Shown piece by piece: positions 15,861 through 24,000 of a stretch of 34,199 nucleotides of DNA. Source of the DNA: an uncultured Clostridium sp. (GTDB taxonomy: Bacteria; Bacillota; Clostridia; TANB77; CAG-508); NCBI GenBank assembly GCA_947651825.1, contig CANTAQ010000013.1:1-34199 (forward strand). Reading direction: 5' to 3'. Position 1 is the stretch's first letter. Each line of letters opens with the position of its first letter. Made by a program: the position numbers and the translations under genes. A model generated the notes under the pieces. It searched no databases. It was not told the origin of the DNA and saw nothing but the letters and a program-made list of their open reading frames with translations.

Positions 15861-17662
15861 TATAAATCTCTTTCTCCTAAGTCAAATTCTTTGCGCTTAT
15901 AAAATGTTTGAAATTCTTGACTAACATCTAAATCCTGGCTAGAAAATTCGTCATTTAATCTATCATATTTTTCGTCTTCATCTTCATAAGTATAAACAGA
16001 AGAATCAGAAGCGTTCGAATATGTTCCAGAAGAACTTTGGTCAGATTTCAATTCATTTTCACTATCTGAAAACGAAACTAACTTATATGCATTATTGGAG
16101 TCTGAATTACTTCCAGTATTACCTTTGCTTTCTTTTATATAGTTTCCTTTTTCACTTTTTTTGTCTTTTTGATTAGAACAAGCAGTTCTTAAAACTCTAA
16201 TAATTTCTTCTTCTAAATCATCATCAGTTAATAAATCATTGTCAGGGTTATCACCATAATCAATTGTTATAGTAGAGCCATTATCGTCTAGGGAAACTGA
16301 AGAAACAGTACCTTTATCATCTACAATATAATCAACAGTACTAGAGTTAGAGCTATTTTTAGATTTATCGATAGCATCAGAAACTTCAGTTGTATCAACC
16401 ACTTTTGCATCAAGTACATTTTCTCCATATCCAAAGTAATCTGGATCAGATAGTGTTAATATTAACGAATTATCAGTTTCTTTTTCAAACAATTCCAAAG
16501 AAGTAACTACAGAATCAACTACTTGAGCTTTTATAGAATTACTATGGATAGTCTCTAAGTTTTCAATATCATCATTTGTAAGATTACCTGTAGTTGAAAT
16601 TATTGCCAGATATTGAAGAATCGCTGCCATTTTAATTTCATCTATCGATTGATATTCTTTAAAAGATAAATAATCATGTGATTTCGAATCCATAATAGGT
16701 ATTCTATAATCGTGTTGTTTTGGAATTTTGTAATATGGTAGTAATGTTGATAAAATAACACCTTTATGATAATCATCAAAACTATTAATAAATCTCATGT
16801 ATTTATATGTCCAATCAAAAACTCCATTAACATCATTAGGATTTTTCATAATTTCTAATAATTCAAAATAAGCAGCTTTTTGGTTAAAGACACCAGTAGA
16901 TAATGCTTTTGAATCTTCTAAATCTATAATAGTACCTTCATCCAAATCATCAAATTCTAAAGTAGTAGATTCATTGGCAGCTTCAAAGATTTGTTTTAAT
17001 GAAGATTCTGCAAGTAATGGTTCTAATTTAGAACGGTATTCCTTTGAAAAATCATTTAAAGGGTATTTTTCTTGTAAAGGCTTTATAGCCGCTTCAAAAT
17101 CTGATAGAGAAGAATAGTTTTTTGGGGTATAAATTACTGCAACGAATTCTTCATATGCTTCCCTAGAATCAAATTTTTGCAATATTTTTTCTCTATAACT
17201 TTTGCTAGTAAGTCTGGCAATTATGTGAGGGAATTTTTCTTTCAAATATTCTAATGGATAATCCTTATAAAAAGCTGTTAATTCTGCATCTAATCTTTTT
17301 TCATCTTTGTGATGCTCTGCTTTAGCAAAGATTTTTCTAAATTTATCTAATTGCTTGTTAGGGTCTAGTTTAGAATATTTTTCAAAGGCTAAGTAGTTTT
17401 TCAAAATAGAGTCTAAAAATTCTTCACTTAACATATATTTAATTTTAGATTTATATTTATCACTAAATAATTCAATAGGATAATGTTTTTTCCATTGATT
17501 AAGGTCATTTTGAAATTTAGTATAATTTCCAGTTTTTTGAGCAAGTGCAATAATTTCACATAACTCATAGTATGCTTCTTCTTCGTCAAAGTCAGCTTCT
17601 TTTTCAAGTACCTTTTTTAATGCTTCGCTATTACTTGTATCTATTATATCATTTTGTGCCAT
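15860..17662 (-). CDS. Unrecognised 600-residue helical-repeat protein with Ser/Asp-rich tail
   Basis: I do not recognise the family. No signal peptide or membrane segment is visible, so it is probably cytoplasmic. Residues 31-226 hold three diverged copies of a roughly 57-67 residue helical unit, with a possible fourth at about 264-308. The cores align as WKKHYPIELFSDKYKSKI (57-74), FYKDYPLEYLKEKFPHII (131-148) and LQEKYPLNDFSKEYRSKL (196-213), each followed by a leucine-rich helix (EEFLDSIL, KSYREKIL, SSLKQIF). After a helical middle region (about 330-400), residues 430-580 are low complexity, rich in Ser, Asp, Asn, Glu and Lys, and probably disordered. A short conserved-looking end (FQTFYKRKEFDLGERDL) closes it. 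It has a strong AAGGAGGTG ribosome site and its own near-consensus promoter, divergent from ispG. A scaffold role is conceivable but unsupported. Confidence 0.8.
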   Translation of the reverse strand: MAQNDIIDTSNSEALKKVLEKEADFDEEEAYYELCEIIALAQKTGNYTKFQNDLNQWKKHYPIELFSDKYKSKIKYMLSEEFLDSILKNYLAFEKYSKLDPNKQLDKFRKIFAKAEHHKDEKRLDAELTAFYKDYPLEYLKEKFPHIIARLTSKSYREKILQKFDSREAYEEFVAVIYTPKNYSSLSDFEAAIKPLQEKYPLNDFSKEYRSKLEPLLAESSLKQIFEAANESTTLEFDDLDEGTIIDLEDSKALSTGVFNQKAAYFELLEIMKNPNDVNGVFDWTYKYMRFINSFDDYHKGVILSTLLPYYKIPKQHDYRIPIMDSKSHDYLSFKEYQSIDEIKMAAILQYLAIISTTGNLTNDDIENLETIHSNSIKAQVVDSVVTSLELFEKETDNSLILTLSDPDYFGYGENVLDAKVVDTTEVSDAIDKSKNSSNSSTVDYIVDDKGTVSSVSLDDNGSTITIDYGDNPDNDLLTDDDLEEEIIRVLRTACSNQKDKKSEKGNYIKESKGNTGSNSDSNNAYKLVSFSDSENELKSDQSSSGTYSNASDSSVYTYEDEDEKYDRLNDEFSSQDLDVSQEFQTFYKRKEFDLGERDL

Positions 17663-17692
17663 ATTGCACCTCCTTCTACATAATCATTTTAT

Positions 17693-17721
17693 ATTATATC
17701 ATGCTAAGGAAATATTGTAAA
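17693..17721 (-). promoter_or_regulatory. Near-consensus promoter of the helical-repeat gene
   Basis: Minus strand: TTTACA (17721-17716), exactly 17 bases, then TATAAT (17698-17693) preceded by TGA, an extended -10. Strong match; the leader is about 25 bases. Confidence 0.7.
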
Positions 17722-17724
17722 TAA

Positions 17725-17753
17725 TTGATTTTATAAAAAATTAATGATAAAAT
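17725..17753 (+). promoter_or_regulatory. Candidate ispG promoter, back-to-back with the minus-strand promoter
   Basis: TTGATT (17725-17730), 17 bases, TAAAAT (17748-17753) preceded by TGA. Its -35 begins four bases beyond the -35 of the divergent promoter, so the two polymerases would compete for the site. Confidence 0.6.
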
Positions 17754-17791
17754 GTGTCTAAATTAAAAAAATTATATTAAAGGTGATATTG

Positions 17792-18850
17792 ATGCTAAAA
17801 AGAAATGAAACTAGACCTATTTTTGTTGGTGGTGTACAAATTGGTGGTCAAGATAAGGTTATTATACAATCTATGACTAATACTAAAACGAAAGATATTA
17901 AAAGTACAGTAGAGCAAATTTTAAAGTTAGAACAAGCAGGTTGCGAAATTATAAGAGTTGCTTGTTTAGATGTAGAAGATGCTAAAGCTATAAAAGAAAT
18001 AAAAAAGGAAATTCATATACCTATTGTATCAGATATACATTTTGATTATAGAATTGCTTTAGAAGCTGCAAAAGCTGGTGTAGACAAAATTAGAATTAAT
18101 CCAGGAAATATTGGCTCAAATGATAGAGTTAAGCAAGTAGTAGATGCATGCAAGGAAAGAAATATACCTATTAGAATAGGGGTAAATAGCGGTTCTTTAC
18201 CTAAAGATATATTAGAAAAACATGGAGGAAAACCATGTGCTAAAGCTATGGTTGAGAGTGGGTTAAGACATATAAAAATTCTAGAAGATTTAGAATTTTA
18301 TGATATAGCATTATCATTAAAAGCTTCTGATTTGAATTTATGTATAGAAAGTTATGAGGAAGCAGCAAATACAATAAAATATCCTTTGCACTTAGGAGTA
18401 ACACATGCTGGCACAGAGTTTAGCGGGACAGTAAGTTCAAGTATAGGATTAGGAAATTTATTATTAAAAGGCATAGGAGATACAGTTAGAGTTTCATTAT
18501 CAGCTGATCCTGTCAAGGAGATTAAAGTTGCAAAAGAAATCTTGAAAGACTGTAAATTATACAAATCACCTACACTAATTGCATGTCCTACATGCGGAAG
18601 AATTCAATATGATTTGATTCCAATAGCAAATGAAATAGAAGATTTTTTACAAACGATAAGAGTTAATATAACAGTTGCTGTAATGGGATGTGGAGTAAAT
18701 GGACCAGAAGAAGCAAAACATGCAGATATAGGAATTGCAGGGGGTGTAAAGGAAGGTCTCTTATTTAAAAAAGGTGAGATAGTAAGAAAAGTAAAGCAAG
18801 AAAATATTGTTAGTGTTTTAAAAGAAGAAATAACAAATATGATAAATTAG
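17792..18850 (+). CDS. ispG: IspG, 4-hydroxy-3-methylbut-2-enyl diphosphate synthase
   Basis: Iron-sulfur enzyme of the MEP isoprenoid pathway, converting ME-cPP to HMBPP. Start: the ATG at 17792, five bases after AAAGGTGA; the in-frame GTG at 17783 overlaps that ribosome site. The 352-residue product starts [22 protein letters not shown]-barrel motifs are [42 protein letters not shown] and [11 protein letters not shown]. The C-terminal cluster domain has cysteines in ACPTCGR and [17 protein letters not shown], plus the conserved Glu. The next gene downstream is ispH, the following pathway step, 143 bases on. Confidence 0.95.
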   Translation: MLKRNETRPIFVGGVQIGGQDKVIIQSMTNTKTKDIKSTVEQILKLEQAGCEIIRVACLDVEDAKAIKEIKKEIHIPIVSDIHFDYRIALEAAKAGVDKIRINPGNIGSNDRVKQVVDACKERNIPIRIGVNSGSLPKDILEKHGGKPCAKAMVESGLRHIKILEDLEFYDIALSLKASDLNLCIESYEEAANTIKYPLHLGVTHAGTEFSGTVSSSIGLGNLLLKGIGDTVRVSLSADPVKEIKVAKEILKDCKLYKSPTLIACPTCGRIQYDLIPIANEIEDFLQTIRVNITVAVMGCGVNGPEEAKHADIGIAGGVKEGLLFKKGEIVRKVKQENIVSVLKEEITNMIN

Positions 18851-18879
18851 ACTTTGCTTTAAGTTAGCTTCATCTTGCT

Positions 18880-18938
18880 GAATGTTCAATTTTTTAAAAA
18901 TTTAAATGCGGTTACCTAAATTTTAAAAATGAACATTC
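18880..18938. other. Long imperfect inverted repeat between ispG and ispH
   Basis: GAATGTTCA-A-TTTTT from 18880 pairs with AAAAATGAACATTC ending at 18938. Pairing continues inward through A/T runs with small bulges to a loop around AATGCGGTTAC. GCGGGGAGA and a T7 run follow (T run at about 18948-18954). It may be a terminator or attenuator separating ispG from ispH. Confidence 0.45.
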
Positions 18939-18993
18939 GCGGGGAGATTTTTTTCTAAATACAAATAGATAGTTAGAGAGAGGATTTTGCGTA

Positions 18994-19848
18994 ATGGAAA
19001 TAATAGTGGGAAAAACTTCTGGCTTTTGTTTTGGTGTTAAGAATGCTATTGGTAAAACAGAAGAACAGCTAGAAAATGAAACAGAAGTGTTTTGCTTAGG
19101 TGAATTAGTACATAATAAACAAGTTATAGAAAAGTTGGAGTCAAAGGGTGCAAAGTTTATTAATGATATAAAAGACGCAAAAAGTAAAGTAATAATTAGA
19201 GCACATGGAGCAGAAAGAAAAATATATGAATTTGCTAAAAATAATAACATAGAAATAATAGATTTAACTTGCCCTAAAGTTTCAGCTATTCATAAAATAG
19301 CTGAAAAATATGTAAATGAAGAATATTACATATTATTGATAGGTCAAATAGGACATCCAGAAATAGTTGCCACAGAGAGCTTTTGCGGACAAAATTATAA
19401 CATTATAGAAGGAATAGAAGATGTTGATTCTGCAATGAAAACTTATTCTAAAACTAAGAAAAATAAATTATTAGTTTTAGCACAAACAACATATAGCTTA
19501 GATAAGTTTAATAAAATAGTAGAAAAGATAAAAATGGAAGAGCCAAATGTGGAAGTCAAAAATACAATATGTAATGCAACAAAGGAAAGACAAGAAGAGA
19601 CAATCAAAATTGCAAGAAAAGTAGATGCAATGATTATTGTTGGAGGAAAACATAGTTCAAATACTAATAAATTATATGAATTATCAAATAAATACTGTGA
19701 AAATGTACAAATAGTAGAAACATTAAAAGAATTAGACATAAATAAATTAAAAAACTGTGAAACCGTAGGAATAATGGCAGGAGCTTCAACACCAAATGAA
19801 AGTGTAGAAGGAATAGTAACAAAGTTAAAAAATGTAATAAATGGCTAG
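18994..19848 (+). CDS. ispH: IspH, 4-hydroxy-3-methylbut-2-enyl diphosphate reductase
   Basis: Last enzyme of the MEP pathway, reducing HMBPP to IPP and DMAPP with a [4Fe-4S] cluster. The three cluster cysteines are in GFCFGVKNAI (near residue 12), LTCPKVSAIH and NTICNATKERQ. Substrate-binding blocks GELVHNKQVI, IRAHGAE, IGHPEIVATE, LAQTTYS and the C-terminal AGASTPNESVEG are all present. At 284 residues it is the stand-alone form, without the fused ribosomal S1 domain found in several Clostridia. ATG at 18994 is preceded by GAGAGAGGA. No promoter matching the consensus was found in the short gap, so it may depend on read-through from ispG. Confidence 0.95.
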   Translation: MEIIVGKTSGFCFGVKNAIGKTEEQLENETEVFCLGELVHNKQVIEKLESKGAKFINDIKDAKSKVIIRAHGAERKIYEFAKNNNIEIIDLTCPKVSAIHKIAEKYVNEEYYILLIGQIGHPEIVATESFCGQNYNIIEGIEDVDSAMKTYSKTKKNKLLVLAQTTYSLDKFNKIVEKIKMEEPNVEVKNTICNATKERQEETIKIARKVDAMIIVGGKHSSNTNKLYELSNKYCENVQIVETLKELDINKLKNCETVGIMAGASTPNESVEGIVTKLKNVING

Positions 19849-20098
19849 ATATAGCATGAATTTTAATTCAAATATTGTATAAGATATAATAATTTTGCAA
19901 AAGAATAAAATGTAATAAAAAAGAAATAAAAGTCTAAAAATTGAGCTTGCGTAAGTATAAATAAAACTAAAAAACGTGTAAGGCCCTGAAAACACTTGAT
20001 TTTAGAAAAAACCTAAGCTATAATAACTTAAAAATATAAGAAGGGTAAAAACTGTAAATAACTTGAGCTAAATTAAAACTTATTTAAGCGCTAATTTA
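19849..20098. other. AT-rich intergenic region, no gene seen
   Basis: Most of the 317-base gap between ispH and the sortase gene. It holds only short dyads (TGAATT/AATTCA near 19857) and A-rich sequence. The patch CGTGTAAGGCCCTGAAAACAC near 19975 forms a weak stem at best. No RNA gene or riboswitch was recognised. Confidence 0.4.
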
Positions 20099-20127
20099 TG
20101 GACTTTTTTTGCTTTGTGTGGTATAAT
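20099..20127 (+). promoter_or_regulatory. Promoter of the sortase gene
   Basis: TGGACT (20099-20104), 17 bases, TATAAT (20122-20127) with the extended element TGG just before it. About 39 bases precede the preferred start codon. Confidence 0.6.
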
Positions 20128-20165
20128 ATAAATGGGAGAACTATTTCTAAGAAAGGATGGTAAGA

Positions 20166-20930
20166 ATGAATCAAATCTTAGTTTCAGAAAAACTATATGT
20201 TACACCAACAATGAAAAAAAAGAAAAAATTCTTTAAACTAGAATTTGCTTTATCAGTTATAGCACTGGTTTCATTATCAACATATGGTATATATGCATCG
20301 TATGATAGAAACAAAAATGAACAAGTATCGCAAGAAATCTTATCGTCTATAGAATATCAAGAACAGTATGAAACAGTAGAAGAACAGGCTAAAGTTATTA
20401 TAATGAACAAACCATCTCGAAATAAAGGTGCAATTAGTTTAGACAAAATTGAGGACATTATAACAGTAGCAGTTACAAAGGAAATAGAAGTACCTGAAGA
20501 ACAAAAAATTGTAGCAGGAGATGGCACAGTATATTATGCAATAGGTCAAATAGATATACCAAAAATATCATGTAGTTACCCAATCTTATCAAGTAAAGAA
20601 GAAAACTTTACAACACTATTAAAAATATCACCATGTAAGTTTTGGGGACCAAACCCAAATGAAATAGGTAACTTCTGCATCGTAGGACATAATTATAAAA
20701 ATGAGCAGTTCTTTAGTAAAGTACCAACACTTGAAAATGGCGATATTATACAAATAACAGATTTATTTGGAAATACAGTAGAATATGAAGTATATGATAA
20801 ATATGTAGTACTTCCAACGAATACAGACTGTACAAGCCAACTAACAAATGGAAAAAGGGAAATAACTCTAATAACATGTACGAACGATAACAAGCAGAGG
20901 GTAATAGTAAAAGCAACAGAAAAGGACTAA
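20166..20930 (+). CDS. Sortase family cysteine transpeptidase
   Basis: Membrane-anchored transpeptidase that cuts LPXTG-like signals and joins proteins to the cell wall. ATG at 20166 is chosen because the earlier in-frame ATG at 20157 lies inside the AAAGGATGG ribosome site. The 254 residues have a short Lys-rich cytoplasmic tip (KKKKKFFK at 17-24), one membrane helix (about 26-45), a variable stem, and a sortase domain from about 122. The catalytic triad is visible as His175 (CIVGHNYKN), Cys238 (TLITCTND) and Arg245. The subclass is not clear; the TLITCTND...R active site resembles class B/D-like clostridial enzymes more than class A. The two genes downstream carry (I/V)PTTG anchors and are its likely substrates. 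A terminator separates it from them. Confidence 0.9.
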   Translation: MNQILVSEKLYVTPTMKKKKKFFKLEFALSVIALVSLSTYGIYASYDRNKNEQVSQEILSSIEYQEQYETVEEQAKVIIMNKPSRNKGAISLDKIEDIITVAVTKEIEVPEEQKIVAGDGTVYYAIGQIDIPKISCSYPILSSKEENFTTLLKISPCKFWGPNPNEIGNFCIVGHNYKNEQFFSKVPTLENGDIIQITDLFGNTVEYEVYDKYVVLPTNTDCTSQLTNGKREITLITCTNDNKQRVIVKATEKD

Positions 20931-20944
20931 AAAAGACTAAAAGG

Positions 20945-20979
20945 AATGAGTATTTGAGTTATTTCAAATGCTCATTTTT
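20945..20979 (+). terminator. Terminator after the sortase gene
   Basis: AATGAGTATTTGA (20945-20957) pairs with TCAAATGCTCATT (20964-20976) with one T-G pair and a 6-base loop, followed by a T run. Confidence 0.75.
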
Positions 20980-21059
20980 GGCTTTTTACTGTATAAGAAA
21001 AAACAAAGAAAAATAAAAAAATATATTATAGAAAGATATGGGAATTTGGAGGGATAGAT

Positions 21060-24000
21060 ATGGTAAAAAGAATAACCAAATTTTTAGTAATAATTATAAT
21101 ATCAATAATGCTATTATCACCAACGGTAATGGGATTTACATTGCAAGGATGGGGAGTGACTCCACCAGGAGAAGGAAACGTAACTTCTTTTAGAGTAACC
21201 AATAATTATGGACTATTTTGTATGAATCATGGATATCATTTTATTTATGGCGAGAAGTACAGAGTTTATGAAGCAGGGACAGTGGATAATCTTACTATAA
21301 AACGTGGACATAATGGGGATAATGGACTATTACTTTCTTTTATAATTGGAGACATGCAAAGAGCAGTACAAAATGGTGAAAAGGATAGAAAAGGAGAAAA
21401 CATTAATGGAAAGTATTCTAGAAATGGACAAGAATGGCAAGAATTCATTTGGGAATTAATAGGAGAGAATAAGCAAAATGCAAATCCAGTAGCGTATGCT
21501 GAACTAGAAGCTAAATATAATGAATATAAAGCAATATATGATATAAAAGATAAAAAGGATGAAGTTACAATAAAATCTCCAAATGATGATGTGGTAGTAG
21601 CAAATCCAGAAGGAATGATAGGACCTTTTACAATCAAATATCCATATAAAACAAAAGTAGATGAACACATAGATTTAAAAATAACTATGACAGATAGTAG
21701 TACAGGAACTGATAAGATTTTGTTTGAAAAAACAGGTAAAAATACAACAACAAATATAATTACAAGTGATGCTGCAGGGACGGTTCCTTTTAAACCAGGT
21801 GATACAGAATTTTATTTTTCAATTAATGATGCTACATACGGAAAAAAATATAAATTTAAAGTAGATTGGAATTTTACATATTATGATACAGCTCGATACT
21901 GGAAACTTACACCTCCAAGAACTCTACTACAATATGTAGAATGTGATGCATGTTTTGATAAACGTTTATGCTATTATCCATATGACGCATACTTAGACCA
22001 TAATACTGGTAATTATGTAAATGCTAGTGGAACTGTTATTGCAAGAAATGGTCGTTTAGGATTAGAGCCAGTAGAAAGATATTTTATATATTCTCCAGGA
22101 GATGCAGATTTTGTAGGAGGAGGAAATGTTTTCAATTCAGAGACAGGGCAAGTAGAACAAAAAGATGGTTTTAGATGGATTATATCTAGTGGCTTATTAC
22201 CAGTAGGTCCAGATGGTTTGTATGGAGTATGGCAAGGTACCAATATGCTAAATGCTACACATGATCATATAGGTAGAACGTCTGCATCACCTCCAGATGA
22301 ATTGGATAATAGTACACATACTTATATAAAGGGACCATATTTTGCAGACTTAAAATTGAATGAAAATGAAAATCAATCAGGATTTTATAACTATGGAGGA
22401 GAAAGTGGATATCAACATGGTTGTCAAGATTATATATTTTTAGAAACAAAATCACTACAAACACCTTTAGGCGATGAGGTTGAAGTTCTTGTTGGACAAC
22501 CTAATATCAAAATAAAACTTAATAAAATAGATTCACTTATATTAGAAAGCATATCAGGAATAACATTTGAAGTTAGTTCAACAGATTCAAATATAGAATT
22601 ACAACCAGATAAAACATTAGTAAATCCATATACATTTACAACAGATGGTAGTGAACATGAAATTACAATAAAACCAGATAACGAAGGTGTAGGCGGAATC
22701 ATTAATGAAATAACAGTAACATTTAAAGAGATTGGACTAGATGATGAGAGTAAATATTTAATGTATAAAGATGAAAATGGAGACCCTGGTAGTGTATCAG
22801 TTACATTCATTTGGGATGCAGCAACAACAGAATGGAAATATAAAGAGGTAAAATGGGCTGTTTATGACAATGGAGTAGAAGAAAAAGCATATGTAGAGGA
22901 TATAGAAAAAAACTCATGGAAACTTGTAGCAGAAAACAGACCAAAAGTAGAAGAATTATCAGGATATGTATGGATTGATGGGGTAACAGGAGAAAAGAAT
23001 ATACAACCACCAAATGGTAGATATGATGGAAGTGAAAGCTATAAAGCAGGAGTAAAAGTATATTTATTTAAAATAGATGGAACACAAGTAGAGTATGATG
23101 GATATGGAGTAAGATTTGGACCAGGTGGAGAAGGATACTTAGTGACAGGAGATGATGGCAAATATGAATTTAAGGATCTTCCAAAATTACCAGATGGAGA
23201 AGCTTATTATATAGTATTTGAATATGATGGAATAAATTATATTAGAACTATTTTGGGTGGAGAGTCTAAAGCAGATGAACCAGATAGATCAAGTTATAAT
23301 TCAAAATTTAAAACAATATCTGCAGGACAATCAAATGGAGGAATTTCATTAGAATATACATATGATGGAACATCAGTATCAACATTAATAACAGAAAATG
23401 GAGATGGAACAGTTTTAGAAAAATTTGCAATAAAAGCAGATACACAGACAGCAGGAAATACATATAATGAAACAACAACAGACATAAATTTAGGAATAAC
23501 TAAAAAAGTACTAGATTTAGCATTAATGACAGATTTGCACAAGGCTACAGCAAGTATGAATGGAGTAACTCCAACAGAAATTGTGTATAATAAAAAATTT
23601 GATGATGCTTTAAATGATTTAATAAATGGAATGCAAAACAAAACAGCAGATGGAGTTAACTACAATATTAATTTATATAGATCAGACTATAACTATAGAA
23701 TAGGAAACTATATAAATAGCCCATCAATATCACATCAACCAGAACTAGTGCAAGAAGAAAAAGATGCACTTCAAGCATCAAGAGAAGAATTGAAATTAAC
23801 ATTAGAATATATAGTTATACTATCAAATCAAAGTACAACAGATGCAAGTATTGATGAATTTGAATTTTACTTTGATTCACACTTAAATCCAACAGGAATA
23901 AGTGGAGGACAAGGTACAGTAAGTGGAAATAAGATAACTATAATACCAGATAATACAAATGTAAGTAATGGTTCGCATATAGAAGTAAAAATAACATTTG

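Noticed and set aside
21020..21030. TATATT/TATTAT as a -10 for surface protein 1
   Set aside because: No acceptable -35 at 16-18 bases; the region is uniformly AT-rich, so such hexamers are expected by chance.
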